Below are positions 48,122 to 57,041 of a stretch of DNA of 64,000 bases, one piece after another. A program made the position numbers and the translations under genes. This DNA is from UBA6019 sp035535055 (GTDB lineage: Bacteria > Chloroflexota > Dormibacteria > Dormibacterales > Dormibacteraceae). The stretch spans positions 62,001 through 126,000 of the forward strand of contig DATLQT010000044.1 of the NCBI GenBank assembly GCA_035535055.1, written 5' to 3'. Within the stretch, counting starts at the first letter, position 1, and the number at the start of each line of letters is the position of its first letter. A model generated the notes under the pieces. That model was given only the letters and a program-made list of their open reading frames with translations. It was not told where the DNA came from and did no database searches.

Positions 48122-50251
48122 CTAACCGACCGGCGCCGCGGGCTCTGGCGGCAGCGTCTGCTCCCCGGTTGCGGTCGGGCCTCCGGTCTCCATCGCCAGC
48201 GTCGCCCCGGCGCCGATCATCGTCTGCTGGTGGTAGACACCGACCTCGGAGTAGGTCTCCAGGCCGGGGACGGTCGCCCACGGCTGGCCCGGCGCCTCCC
48301 GGATGGCGGTGACGCGGTAGATGGTGAACTTCTCGGCGCTCTTGCCCTTGAGCTGGAGGCCGGGGACCATGTCGACCGCGACGTAGTCCTTGCAGTCCTC
48401 GTAGGTCTTCTGGCCGATCAGGATCTGGGTTGGCCCGGCGGCGCCGCAGAAGCGGGCGGCGGTGTTGACGGTGTCGCCGATGGCCGTGTAGGCGCGGCGC
48501 AGGCGCGAGCCCATGATGCCGATAGAGGCGGGTCCCGTGTTGACGCCGATCCCGTACTGGATCTGGGGCAGCCCCTCGGCCGCCAGGGTGGCCTGGATCT
48601 CGGGCATCTTGGTGATCATGTCCCAGGCGCAGCGCACCGCGAGCAGCGCATGGTCGGCCTGCGCGTGGGGCGCGTTCCAAAACGCCATGATCTCGTCGCC
48701 GACGTACTTGTCGAGCGTCCCGTCCCACTTGAAGACGATCTTGGTCAGCTCCTCCAGGTAGAGGTCGATGACGCGCAGCACGTCCTGGGGCTCCATCGAC
48801 TCGGACATGTGGGTGAAGCCGCGGATGTCGACGAAGAGAAGGCTCAGCTCGCGCCGCTCACCGCCGACCTGGATGTCCTCGACCGATCGCGCCTTGGCCA
48901 TGTTGTCCACCAGCTCCGGCTTCAGGTACTGGCCGAACAGGCTCTTGACCTTGCGCTTCTCGCGCTCCTCGTAGAGGAAGCGGTAGGCCATCTGCGACGC
49001 GTAGGTGAACCCGATCGTCAGCCAGGTGTGGAACATGTCCGGCACCAGCTGGAGGATCGTGAAGAGCAGCGCCCAGGCCCCGGTGTAAGCCGCGGCCACG
49101 ATGACGGTGGCGCCGAGTCCCCAGACGGCCGAGAGTCGTGGAAGCACGAGCCCGAGCAGGATTCCGATCGCCAGCAGGGTTAGCAGCACGGCGGCCGGCG
49201 ACTCGGGCTGGATGAACTTCGACTGGCTCGGCGAATTGAGGGTCTGGATCATGTTGGCGTGGATCTCGATCCCGAACATGGTCTGGCTGCGATGAGAGTT
49301 CAGGGCGGGGACCTGCTGCTCGTCATGAATGCCGGTGGCGTCGTAGATGCCGATCAGCACGATCTTGTTGTTGACCTTTGAGCGGTCGAAGTTGTTGTTG
49401 TAGACGTCGCTGAAGCTCAAATACTGGCCGTGGTCGGCAAGGTTCCCGGGGCCGCCGCTGTAGAAGATCGTTGCCTCGCCGTACTGGTCCACGGGCAGTG
49501 GCTTCGGCCAGGCCTGCCCGAAGACCGCGCCCTGCGCCGAGTACTGGAGAGGCACGCTGGAGGCCTGGTTTTGGAGCAGGAACTGGCGGTAGGCGACAAA
49601 GCTCAGGGGGTTGATGATTCCCGGCCGGCAGTTTCCCTGCGGGTCGGTGGTGAGGCAGGGCACCTGCTCGAACATCGGCATCCTGCGCACGATGTGGTCG
49701 TCGTCCTGAACGACCGCGGTGCCGCCGAGTTCGGCAACCGCGTTGCAACCCGGTTTCGCGTTCGGGTCGCCGCAGATGAACTTGTCCAGGGGCCGGTTGG
49801 TCGAGCCCTGGTTGGTGTAGACCACGTCGTGGTTCGTCCCGAAGCCCAGGTCGGTCTGCCCGTAGGCGAGGATGACCGGCCCATCCTTGCCAATGGCCGT
49901 CGCAAGGGCGTTGTCCTGGCTCAGTACGCTGGGCTCGCTGAACTGGACGTCCAACGCGGTCACCGCGGCGCCTGCCTGGTGGAGGTTGTCGAGAACGGTC
50001 GCGTAGCGATCGCGGCTGAAGGGGAAGCGACCGACGGCGGCGATGCTCTTGTCGTCGATGCCCACGATCACGACGTTGGGGTCGGGCGGGTCGGCGCGCG
50101 GGAAGAAGGCGTCTTCGGGATGGATGGGGAACAGGTTCACGGCGTAGGTGCCGTAGATGGCGAGAGCGACCGCGGCTCCGAGCAGCACCCCGACTACGGT
50201 GCGGTAGGTGTACCAGTGGGTCAGGTAGTAAAGGGGGCTCTTCGCTGGCAA
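48122..50251 (-). CDS. CHASE2-domain adenylate/guanylate cyclase
   Basis: 709-residue membrane cyclase. After an N-terminal membrane segment comes a CHASE2 sensor domain (about 50-320), three hydrophobic segments (about 335-420) and a class III cyclase catalytic domain (about 450-640). Catalytic features are FVDIRGFTHMSE (metal Asp), TLDKYVGDEIMAFWN (purine Lys and metal Asp) and RRAYTAIGDTVNTAARF (transition-state Asn and Arg). The lysine argues for adenylate cyclase. The TTG start lies ten bases behind a TAGAAT hexamer. Confidence 0.92.
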   Translation of the reverse strand: MPAKSPLYYLTHWYTYRTVVGVLLGAAVALAIYGTYAVNLFPIHPEDAFFPRADPPDPNVVIVGIDDKSIAAVGRFPFSRDRYATVLDNLHQAGAAVTALDVQFSEPSVLSQDNALATAIGKDGPVILAYGQTDLGFGTNHDVVYTNQGSTNRPLDKFICGDPNAKPGCNAVAELGGTAVVQDDDHIVRRMPMFEQVPCLTTDPQGNCRPGIINPLSFVAYRQFLLQNQASSVPLQYSAQGAVFGQAWPKPLPVDQYGEATIFYSGGPGNLADHGQYLSFSDVYNNNFDRSKVNNKIVLIGIYDATGIHDEQQVPALNSHRSQTMFGIEIHANMIQTLNSPSQSKFIQPESPAAVLLTLLAIGILLGLVLPRLSAVWGLGATVIVAAAYTGAWALLFTILQLVPDMFHTWLTIGFTYASQMAYRFLYEEREKRKVKSLFGQYLKPELVDNMAKARSVEDIQVGGERRELSLLFVDIRGFTHMSESMEPQDVLRVIDLYLEELTKIVFKWDGTLDKYVGDEIMAFWNAPHAQADHALLAVRCAWDMITKMPEIQATLAAEGLPQIQYGIGVNTGPASIGIMGSRLRRAYTAIGDTVNTAARFCGAAGPTQILIGQKTYEDCKDYVAVDMVPGLQLKGKSAEKFTIYRVTAIREAPGQPWATVPGLETYSEVGVYHQQTMIGAGATLAMETGGPTATGEQTLPPEPAAPVG

Positions 50252-50261
50252 GTCGGCGCGG

Positions 50262-50267
50262 ATTCTA
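50262..50267 (-). promoter_or_regulatory. -10 hexamer of cyclase gene
   Basis: TAGAAT on the minus strand, ten bases before TTG 50251. Confidence 0.45.
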
Positions 50268-50342
50268 CCGCCGCCTAGCGGGTTGTGGTGGGTGAGGCTT
50301 GGCTGCCGATAAGGACTCGCACCGCTCGGTTTCAGGTCGTGG

Positions 50343-51173
50343 CTAGACGGCGATGAGCGCGATGCCGGCCACGATCGCGACGGCGCCCACCAGGCGGAGC
50401 GCCGCCCCCTCCCGTTCCTCCAGGCGCCAGATGCCCCAGGCCGTGACGAGGACGATCGCCGACTCGCGCAGGGGAGCCACGATCGCCACCGGGGCCATCG
50501 TCAGCGCGAACAGAACCAGCCCGTAGGCGACCGCCATCATCAGCCCGATGGCGATCGAAACCGGCCAGTTCTCGCCGTGCCCGCGTCGCAGTGGCACCCC
50601 GCGCGTCCATGCGGCCAGCAGCAGGGCGATCAGGGTCCAGAGCAGGCCGCCGTAGAGCCAGGGAGAGCCGAGGTTGATCCCGACCCGGTCGAGGGTGGTG
50701 TAGGTGCCGATGAAGACCCCGGTGATCACTGCCGGGACCACGGCCGCGTTCATCCGCGGCTTGCGCACCAGCCAGATGCCCGCCAGCAGCGCCAGCACCC
50801 CGGCCATCTCCAGCCAGCTGAGGCGCTCGCGGAGGAGCAGCAGGCCCGCGGCGACGGCGACCAAGGGGCCGGTGCCGCGGGCGACCGGGTAGACCACCGA
50901 GAGGTCACCTACGCGGTAGGCGCGGCTCAGGAACAGGAAGTAGGCGAGCTCGGCCAGGCTGGAGAGGAGGAGGACCAGCCAGCCCGCGGGCGGCAGGGCC
51001 CGATGGCCCGTCAGCAGCCATGCCACCAGCGCGAGGGGCGCCACCACGACCGCCGACGCGGCCAGCGAACGGGTGGCGGTCGGCAGAGGATCTCCGGATG
51101 TCTTGAGGAGGAGGTTCCAGCCGGCGTGGAGACCGGCCGCCGCCAGGGCCAGGACGACGACCAGTGCCGTCAA
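50343..51173 (-). CDS. EamA/DMT-family transporter
   Basis: 276-residue membrane protein with ten hydrophobic segments arranged as two EamA repeats: the first spans about 5-135 (LHAGWNLLLKTSGDP, SRAYRVGDLSVVYPVARGTGPL), the second 145-275 (LFALTMAPVAIVAPLRESAIVLV). It is a drug/metabolite transporter of unknown substrate. The TTG start overlaps the dehydrogenase stop (TTGA), so both are one unit. Confidence 0.87.
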   Translation of the reverse strand: MTALVVVLALAAAGLHAGWNLLLKTSGDPLPTATRSLAASAVVVAPLALVAWLLTGHRALPPAGWLVLLLSSLAELAYFLFLSRAYRVGDLSVVYPVARGTGPLVAVAAGLLLLRERLSWLEMAGVLALLAGIWLVRKPRMNAAVVPAVITGVFIGTYTTLDRVGINLGSPWLYGGLLWTLIALLLAAWTRGVPLRRGHGENWPVSIAIGLMMAVAYGLVLFALTMAPVAIVAPLRESAIVLVTAWGIWRLEEREGAALRLVGAVAIVAGIALIAV

Positions 51174-51955
51174 TCGGAGGCGCCGGTGTCGGCCTTTCGC
51201 CGAAGCTCCCCGACGGCGTGGTCGATCAGCCCGCCCAGAAACGGCTCCGCGAAGTGGGCGACCCGGAAGGGAAAGACCATCGCGTCCCGCCGCGGAAAGC
51301 GGGCCGTCCGGACGATCAGGTTGGCGACCCAGGCCGCCGGGTAGACGGGGCCCACCTCGCGCCCTCCGCTGACCGAGAAGAACTCGCTCCGGGTGACGGC
51401 CGGGTAGACCGCGCAGACCTTGACCCCGGTGCCGCTCAACTCGCCGCGAAGAGCGTGCGAGAGCCCGGTCACCGCGTGCTTGGTGGCCGAGTAGAGAGCC
51501 GAGTAGGGAGTGGCTCGCACGCCCGCGATCGAGGAGACGTTGATGATCACGCCCGCCTGCTGGGCGACCATGGCTTCCAACGCCGCCTGGATTGTCCAGA
51601 CCACCCCGAGGATGTTGACCTCGACCAGCGCCTCCGCCTTTTCCTCGGGCATTTTCGACAGCGGGCCGGCCCAGCCCAGGCCCGCGTTGTTGACCAGGAT
51701 GTCGACCCGGTCGAAGTCCCGCAGGGCCGAGGCGACGAAGGAGCGCGCCTGCGTCCGCCGGGAGACGTCGACCTGCTTGGTGGTCACCCGTGGCGACCCC
51801 GCGGCCCGGCAGCGCTGGGCGACGGCCTGCAGCCGCTCCAGCCGGCGGGCGCAGAGCGCGAGCCGAGCGCCCTTGGCCGCGAAGGCGAGCGCCGTCGCCT
51901 CACCGATCCCGCTCGAGGCGCCGGTGATGAGGACGACGCTGTTCTTGAGCCGCAT
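51170..51955 (-). CDS. short-chain dehydrogenase/reductase
   Basis: 261-residue classical SDR. It has the cofactor motif LITGASSGIGEATALAFAAKG, NNAGLG, the serine in INVSSIAG and the catalytic YSATKHAV. The extended C-terminus (FPFRVAHFAEPFLGG) is common in actinobacterial SDRs of lipid metabolism. The substrate is not evident. It heads a two-gene unit with the EamA transporter. Confidence 0.9.
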   Translation of the reverse strand: MRLKNSVVLITGASSGIGEATALAFAAKGARLALCARRLERLQAVAQRCRAAGSPRVTTKQVDVSRRTQARSFVASALRDFDRVDILVNNAGLGWAGPLSKMPEEKAEALVEVNILGVVWTIQAALEAMVAQQAGVIINVSSIAGVRATPYSALYSATKHAVTGLSHALRGELSGTGVKVCAVYPAVTRSEFFSVSGGREVGPVYPAAWVANLIVRTARFPRRDAMVFPFRVAHFAEPFLGGLIDHAVGELRRKADTGASD

Positions 51956-51960
51956 CGGCC

Positions 51961-51995
51961 CAAAAAGAGTAGAGGCCGGGCCTCGCGGCCTGGCC
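51961..51995 (-). terminator. intrinsic terminator of the 52022-52489 gene
   Basis: On the minus strand a nine-base-pair stem GGCCAGGCC/GGCCCGGCC (one G-T pair) closed by a GCGA tetraloop is followed by TCTACTCTTTTTG. It separates the DUF-type membrane protein gene from the SDR gene. Confidence 0.65.
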
Positions 51996-52021
51996 CCTCC
52001 TCAGGGAAAAGGCGTGTTTGT

Positions 52022-52489
52022 CTAGCCGGCGATCTCCGGCCGGCCCCTCTCCTCCACGGCACTGTCGGCACCCCCGCGGCTCAGAAGGTCCCTCGCGAGG
52101 TCCAGGTAGGACTGGAGGGCGCGCCGCATCTCCTCGGTGGTGGACTCGGCCTTGAGGCCCAGGCCGACCTTGTACCGGTCGGCGTGGCCGTTATCGACCG
52201 ACGCCATGTCGCTCAGCCGCTCGCCATCGGTCATCCGGGTCGGATAGCCCATCCGCATGGTCATGTCGTCAACCAGCTGCTTGGCCCCGGCGACCGCCTC
52301 TCGCGGATGGTCGACGAACATCGCCTGCAGTTCGGTCATCCGCGCCTGGTAGGCGCCGACGTAGCTGGCCGGCAGACCCCGAACCTCGAAGGCGGGCCGG
52401 GAGCGCCGGGAGCTGATGCCACGGACAATGATTGCGACCAGGAGGATGACCGCGATCGCTATCACGATCATCCATAGAATCCCGTTCAT
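52022..52489 (-). CDS. hypothetical membrane-anchored protein, 155 residues
   Basis: An N-terminal transmembrane segment (about 4-25) is followed by a soluble helical domain (about 40-140) with the segment MTELQAMFVDHPREAVAGAKQLVDDMTMRMG, recalling small actinobacterial anchored proteins of unknown role. Not recognised further. The ATG has GGGAGG 12 bases upstream. The 135-base gap before the divergent alcohol dehydrogenase gene carries AT-rich promoter-like sequence, including inverted TATAG/CTATA motifs. Confidence 0.65.
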   Translation of the reverse strand: MNGILWMIVIAIAVILLVAIIVRGISSRRSRPAFEVRGLPASYVGAYQARMTELQAMFVDHPREAVAGAKQLVDDMTMRMGYPTRMTDGERLSDMASVDNGHADRYKVGLGLKAESTTEEMRRALQSYLDLARDLLSRGGADSAVEERGRPEIAG

Positions 52490-52609
52490 AGGCTTTCGTT
52501 ACCTCCCAAATCCCCCTGTCGTGAGGGAAAGAAATCTTATAGAGACTGTATCACTATAGCGGCAGTCGCGGGCACCGGCAACCCTCCTCTCGCGGCCGCT
52601 CCACCCGGC

Positions 52610-52615
52610 TAGAAT
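52610..52615 (+). promoter_or_regulatory. -10 hexamer of alcohol dehydrogenase gene
   Basis: TAGAAT, nine bases before the ATG at 52625. Confidence 0.5.
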
Positions 52616-52624
52616 TCGGCTGCC

Positions 52625-53662
52625 ATGCGCGCACTGACATTCCAGGGAGCCGGAACCGTCCGCCTCGACGAACTCCCCAAGCCGTCGGTGCAGGGCCCGG
52701 ACGACGCCCTGGTCAGGGTCACGACCGGGGCGATCTGCGGTTCCGACCTCCACCTCTACCACGAGCGCGTGCCCATCCAGGCCGGGGCCGTCCTCGGCCA
52801 CGAATTCGTGGGCGTGGTCGAAGAAGTCGGCGCCCACGTCAGCCGGGTCAAGCCCGGCGACCGGGTCGTCGCCTGCTTCTTCACCTTCTGCGGACATTGC
52901 TTCTATTGCCGGCGGGGCTGGTTCTCCCAGTGCGACAACAAAGGGGTCTTCGGCTACGGCGAGCACTTCGGCAACCTCGGAGGAGGCCAGGCCGAATACT
53001 GCGTGGCGCCCTTCGCCGACCACACCCTGGAGCCGATCCCGGACGCGGTCGCCGACGAGCAGGCCCTCTTCGTCGGCGACATCCTGGCCACGGGCTTCTT
53101 CGGCGCCGAGCGAGCGGGTATCCAGCCGGGCGACTCGGTGGCCGTCATCGGCTGCGGCCCGGTCGGCCTGATGGCGATCATGTCGGCTCGGCTGATGGGC
53201 GCGGCCAGGATCCTGGCGGTGGACATGGTGCCGGCCCGGCTGGAGATGGCGGCAAGACTGGGAGCCGTGCCCATCGACGGCCGCGAGGTGCATGCCTCGC
53301 AGGCGGTCAAAGAGGAGACCGGCGGCGAGGGCGCCGACCGCGCCATCGAGGCGGTGGGGCTGTCCGCCAGCATCGAGACCGCCATCCATTCCGTTCGCCG
53401 GGGCGGCACGGTATCGGTCGTCGGAGTGCCGGACACCACCGCGGGCAGCTTTCCCTTCATGAAGATGTGGTGGGACGACCTGACCTTCACCGGAGGCGTC
53501 TGCAACGTTCCCGCCTACATGCGCCAGCTGCTCGACCTGATCGCGGCGGGAAGGCTCGACCCGGCCCAGATCGTCAGCCACCGGATGAAGCTCGACGAGG
53601 GCGTCCGGGCCTACGAGATGTTCGACCGCCGCGAGGCGACCAAGATCCTCCTCACTCCCTAG
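52625..53662 (+). CDS. zinc-dependent medium-chain dehydrogenase
   Basis: 345-residue MDR alcohol dehydrogenase. Catalytic-zinc ligands lie in GAICGSDLHLYH and GHEFVG, the structural-zinc cysteines in FCGHCFYCRRGWFSQC, and the NAD motif in VAVIGCGPVGLMA followed by the acidic AVDMVP. It resembles glutathione-independent formaldehyde or threonine dehydrogenases and sorbitol-type enzymes; the substrate cannot be fixed. It begins with a TAGAAT box and is likely monocistronic. Confidence 0.88.
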   Translation: MRALTFQGAGTVRLDELPKPSVQGPDDALVRVTTGAICGSDLHLYHERVPIQAGAVLGHEFVGVVEEVGAHVSRVKPGDRVVACFFTFCGHCFYCRRGWFSQCDNKGVFGYGEHFGNLGGGQAEYCVAPFADHTLEPIPDAVADEQALFVGDILATGFFGAERAGIQPGDSVAVIGCGPVGLMAIMSARLMGAARILAVDMVPARLEMAARLGAVPIDGREVHASQAVKEETGGEGADRAIEAVGLSASIETAIHSVRRGGTVSVVGVPDTTAGSFPFMKMWWDDLTFTGGVCNVPAYMRQLLDLIAAGRLDPAQIVSHRMKLDEGVRAYEMFDRREATKILLTP

Positions 53663-53680
53663 GCGGGTCGTCGCCGGCCG

Positions 53681-54301
53681 TCAGCTGCGGCGGTGAAGCC
53701 GGCTCTCGATGTCGCCGCTGTACTCGAAACGAAGGTCGCCGATACGCACTCGCACCCGTCCGTCGGCAAGCTGTTCGACGCCGCTGGGCCCGGCGAACTC
53801 CGCCTCGGCTATGTCCCAGCCGCCACCTTCGCGCTTGGTCAGCTTCACCACCACGCCGCCGGGGCTCCGGTAGCGGTCGGCGCCGAGATCCTCGAAGGAA
53901 CTGAGGTCGAGGCCCATCGGCTGGGGGCGCCGGGCCCCGGCCGGCTCGGATGGTGCCGGGCGGGCCTCCCGCTCGGCCGGCCCCTCAGTGCTGATGACCC
54001 GCAGCCGCGGCGGCTTTGCGGACGCCGCGCGCTCGTCGGCACGGGCGTCCTCGGGCCGCTTCGGGGCGTTGGAGAGCGAGAGCTCCAGCAGGCGGGCGCC
54101 GAGGTCGGAACCGAACATCGCGTTGGAGAGGCGCGACGGGTCCTCCCGCCGCCGCAGGCAGGTGGTGCAGCTGGGGTCGAGGTCGGTCAGCTCGTACTCG
54201 GAGGGCTCGAACCGCCGTTCACAGAGGGTTTCGACGGGGCGTGTCGGATCGGCAAGGACCGTGAGGTGTACGACACCCCGGCCCTTGCGGACCCGGTACA
54301 G
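53681..54301 (-). CDS. zinc-ribbon-like protein, CTG start
   Basis: 206 residues. Near the N-terminus are cysteines spaced as in a zinc ribbon (TLCERRF and, about 20 residues on, SCTTCLRRR). The C-terminal part ends in a short beta-rich unit (VVVKLTKREGGGWDI and VRVRIGDLRFEYSGD). The first ATG at 54118 would remove the cysteines. Upstream, the frame is bounded by a TGA with no ATG, GTG or TTG; the options are CTG 54301 (used) and ATA 54319, which overlaps the YgjP stop as ATAA. No family was recognised. Confidence 0.5.
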   Translation of the reverse strand: MYRVRKGRGVVHLTVLADPTRPVETLCERRFEPSEYELTDLDPSCTTCLRRREDPSRLSNAMFGSDLGARLLELSLSNAPKRPEDARADERAASAKPPRLRVISTEGPAEREARPAPSEPAGARRPQPMGLDLSSFEDLGADRYRSPGGVVVKLTKREGGGWDIAEAEFAGPSGVEQLADGRVRVRIGDLRFEYSGDIESRLHRRS

Positions 54302-54315
54302 CTCGAGGTCGGGTG

Positions 54316-54894
54316 TTATGGCCTCAGGTCTTCCTCATCACTGGAGCCGAACTCGCCGGCCGACTCGCCCTCGCCCAGGCCGTGGTCGATCGCCATCAGG
54401 TAGCCCCGCGCACGCTCGGTCAAGGGGTAGCGCATGACGAGCTCCCAGAACGCCGGGCCGTGGTCGGCGTGCTCGAGGTGGGCGAGCTCGTGGACCAGGA
54501 GGTAGTCCAGCACCCAGGGCGGCAGCTTGGCCGCGCGGTGCGAGACCCGGATCACGCCCGCCGTGTAAGTGCAGCTGCCCCAGCGCCGACCCTGCTCGGC
54601 AAAGGCGACCGAGTTCCAGCGCAGCCGGCCGCCGAAGATTCGCCGGTTGAGGCCCTGGGCGCGCTCTTGGAGGCGATCGTCGCTGGGCTGGGCGCGCTGC
54701 AGCTGGCGCTCGATCCGGCCCCGCATGATCTCCGTCCACCTCTGCCGTTCGCGCTCGGGCATCGATTCCGGCACCAGGATCTCGAGCACGCCGGAGCGCA
54801 GCCGCGCCTGGACCGTGCGCCGGCGACGCCGGGAGCCGATGACACGTACGGGGGGCTGCCAGGGACCGCTCAGGTCCTGCTCTTGGATCGCCAT
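54316..54894 (-). CDS. YgjP-like zinc metallopeptidase (DUF45)
   Basis: 192 residues. The metallopeptidase motif LLVHELAHLEHADHGPAFWEL supplies zinc ligands His-135 and His-139, catalytic Glu-136 and a third histidine near 145. RRWGSCTYTAGVIRVSHR is the second conserved block of the YgjP/SprT-related family. The N-terminus is basic (about 20-30). Substrate unknown. The gene precedes the zinc-ribbon gene on the minus strand and is divergent from the GH15 gene. Confidence 0.9.
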   Translation of the reverse strand: MAIQEQDLSGPWQPPVRVIGSRRRRRTVQARLRSGVLEILVPESMPERERQRWTEIMRGRIERQLQRAQPSDDRLQERAQGLNRRIFGGRLRWNSVAFAEQGRRWGSCTYTAGVIRVSHRAAKLPPWVLDYLLVHELAHLEHADHGPAFWELVMRYPLTERARGYLMAIDHGLGEGESAGEFGSSDEEDLRP

Positions 54895-54955
54895 CTGGGA
54901 GATGCTCCTGCGTGGGGTGGGACGAAGACTTCCCGGTGAGTCTAATCACGGTCGG

Positions 54956-54994
54956 GGAGGCGACCAACAGCCGCTGTTAAGTTAAGACGCCTCC
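54956..54994. repeat. nested inverted repeats upstream of GH15
   Basis: Outer arms GGAGGCG (54956-54962) and CGCCTCC (54988-54994) enclose an inner palindrome AACAG-CCG-CTGTT (54966-54978). It lies between the YgjP and GH15 starts, 30 bases before the GH15 ATG. It may be an operator or a leader structure that controls the glucoamylase gene; no function is shown. Confidence 0.45.
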
Positions 54995-55024
54995 TGCGGG
55001 TGCTATATATTCGCGCCACCCCAA

Positions 55025-57034
55025 ATGCCGCGCAGCTTCGTGATCGGCAACGGCAACGTCCTGGTCGGCTACGACGCCAACTACGACGTCCGCGATCTCT
55101 TCTTTCCCTATGTCGGGATGGAGAACCAGACAGTCGGCAACGTCTGCCGAACCGGCTTTTGGATCGACGGCAAGTTCGCCTGGGTCGGTGACGGAGGCTG
55201 GGAGCGGGAGATCGGCTACTGGGGCGACACCCTGGTCGGCGACGTCACCCTGAAGCACGTAGCGCTGGGCCTGACCGTCCACTTCGAGGACTACGTCGAC
55301 ATGGTTCGCGACTACTTCATTCGCAACCTCAGGATCAGCCTCGACCGACCGGCGGAGCAGGTCCGGGTCTTCTTCCACCACGACTGGTGGATGCGCGAGC
55401 AGGACCTCGGTTGCACGGTGTTCTACGAGCCCGACCACCGCGCCGTGATCGCCTACAAGGGCGACCGCTGGGCGCTGGCGGGCGGGATCAGCGGCAAGGA
55501 CTACGGGATCTCGTCTTGGGCCACCGGCAAGAAGGGCGACAACCTGGCCGGCACCTGGGTCGACGCCGAGGACGGCATCCTCGGCCGGAACCCGATCGAC
55601 CAGGGCTCGGTCGACTCGACGATCGCCTTCGACCTCGGGGCCATGGCGGCCGGGGAGGAGCGCCGGCTCACCCACTGGCTGACCTTCGGCAAGTCCTTCC
55701 AGGAGGTCACCACCTACGGGCAGGACCTCATCGTCAGCAAGGGCCAGCACTCCTACCTGGTGCGCACCCGAACCTACTGGGATCGCTGGTCGGACAAGGA
55801 GCACCGGCACATCGAGGAGGCGCTCGGCCACGACGTCCGGCACCTCTTCCGGCGCAGCGTGCTGACCGTTCGGACTCAGGTCGACAATCGCGGCGGCATC
55901 GTCGCCGCCAACGACTACGACATCACCAAGTTCGCGCGTGACACCTACTCCTACGTCTGGCCGCGCGACGGGGCGCTGGTCGCCAACGCCCTCGACCGCG
56001 CCGGGCACGAGGACGTCACCAGGAGCTTCTTCCTCTTCTGCGAACGAGCGCTCCGGCCGGAGGGCTACTTCGCTCACAAGTACGCGCCCGACGGCCAGCC
56101 GGGATCCTCCTGGCACCCCTGGGTGGACGCTGCAGGGAAGCGGGTGCTGCCCATCCAGGAGGACGAGACGGGACTCGTGCTCTGGTCGCTCTGGCAGCAC
56201 TACCAGGTCCACCGCAACCTCGACTTCGCGATGCAGCTCTATTCGACGCTGGTGGTGCCGGCCGCCGAGTGGATGGCATCGTACGTCGATCCCCGCAACG
56301 GGCTGATCAAGCCCTCCTGGGATCTCTGGGAGGAGCGCTGGGGCGTGCATGCGTTCTCGATCGGCGCGGTCTGGGCGGGGCTCCGGGCCGCCGCCAGCTT
56401 CGCCGAGCTCTACGGCGACGAGAAGGCGTTCGAGAAGTTCACCCAGGCGGCCGAAGAGCTCCGGCACGCCACCGACGACTGGCTCTGGCGCCCGGAGATG
56501 GATCGCTTCGTCCGCCGGCTCACCGTCGCGCCCGATGGCGGCATGGTCGCCGACAACGTCCTCGATTCGGCCATCTACGGCCTCTGGCGGTTCGGCATGT
56601 ACGAGCCCGACGACCCCAGGATCGTCAAGACCATGACCGCGATCAAAGAGCAGCTCTCCAACCGCGCGGAGTGCGGCGGCCAGGCGCGCTACACCAACGA
56701 CTACTACTTCCAGGTCGAGCGAGACGTGACGAAGACGCCGGGCAATCCCTGGTTCATCTGCACCCTCTGGCTCGCGCAGTGGTACATCGCCGGGGCAACG
56801 CAGATCGAGGAGCTGAAAGTCGCCCGCGACATCATCGATTGGGTCGTCGCACACAAGACCGAGGCGGGGATGCTCTCCGAGCAGGTGGACCCCCACAGCG
56901 GTGCGCCGCTGTCCGTGGCGCCTCTCACCTGGTCACACGCGGAGTTCTTGGTGACCGTCGACGACTACGTCAAAAAGGTCGAAGTGCTCCGCCGGAGCCG
57001 AGGCCTCGCGAAGACGGCCGCAGCGACGCACTGA
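55025..57034 (+). CDS. GH15 glucoamylase/trehalase family protein
   Basis: 669-residue enzyme of glycoside hydrolase family 15. The N-terminal beta domain (VIGNGNVLVGYDANYDVRDLFFPYVG) precedes an (alpha/alpha)6 barrel with SYVWPRDGALVANAL, the catalytic-acid segment SWDLWEERWGVHAFS and the catalytic-base segment PLTWSHAEFL. It may release glucose from alpha-glucans, or hydrolyse trehalose as in mycobacterial GH15 enzymes. No signal peptide is seen, so it is probably cytoplasmic. A TATATT box lies 13 bases before the ATG. Confidence 0.92.
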   Translation: MPRSFVIGNGNVLVGYDANYDVRDLFFPYVGMENQTVGNVCRTGFWIDGKFAWVGDGGWEREIGYWGDTLVGDVTLKHVALGLTVHFEDYVDMVRDYFIRNLRISLDRPAEQVRVFFHHDWWMREQDLGCTVFYEPDHRAVIAYKGDRWALAGGISGKDYGISSWATGKKGDNLAGTWVDAEDGILGRNPIDQGSVDSTIAFDLGAMAAGEERRLTHWLTFGKSFQEVTTYGQDLIVSKGQHSYLVRTRTYWDRWSDKEHRHIEEALGHDVRHLFRRSVLTVRTQVDNRGGIVAANDYDITKFARDTYSYVWPRDGALVANALDRAGHEDVTRSFFLFCERALRPEGYFAHKYAPDGQPGSSWHPWVDAAGKRVLPIQEDETGLVLWSLWQHYQVHRNLDFAMQLYSTLVVPAAEWMASYVDPRNGLIKPSWDLWEERWGVHAFSIGAVWAGLRAAASFAELYGDEKAFEKFTQAAEELRHATDDWLWRPEMDRFVRRLTVAPDGGMVADNVLDSAIYGLWRFGMYEPDDPRIVKTMTAIKEQLSNRAECGGQARYTNDYYFQVERDVTKTPGNPWFICTLWLAQWYIAGATQIEELKVARDIIDWVVAHKTEAGMLSEQVDPHSGAPLSVAPLTWSHAEFLVTVDDYVKKVEVLRRSRGLAKTAAATH

Positions 57035-57041
57035 AAGGTGC

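Noticed and set aside
50252..50342. A tRNA gene between the cyclase and EamA genes
   Set aside because: No T-loop GGTTCGAATCC-type sequence and no cloverleaf could be drawn; it is promoter sequence only.
54977..56896. 639-codon minus-strand frame opposite GH15
   Set aside because: Antisense shadow; GH15 motifs on the plus strand are unambiguous.
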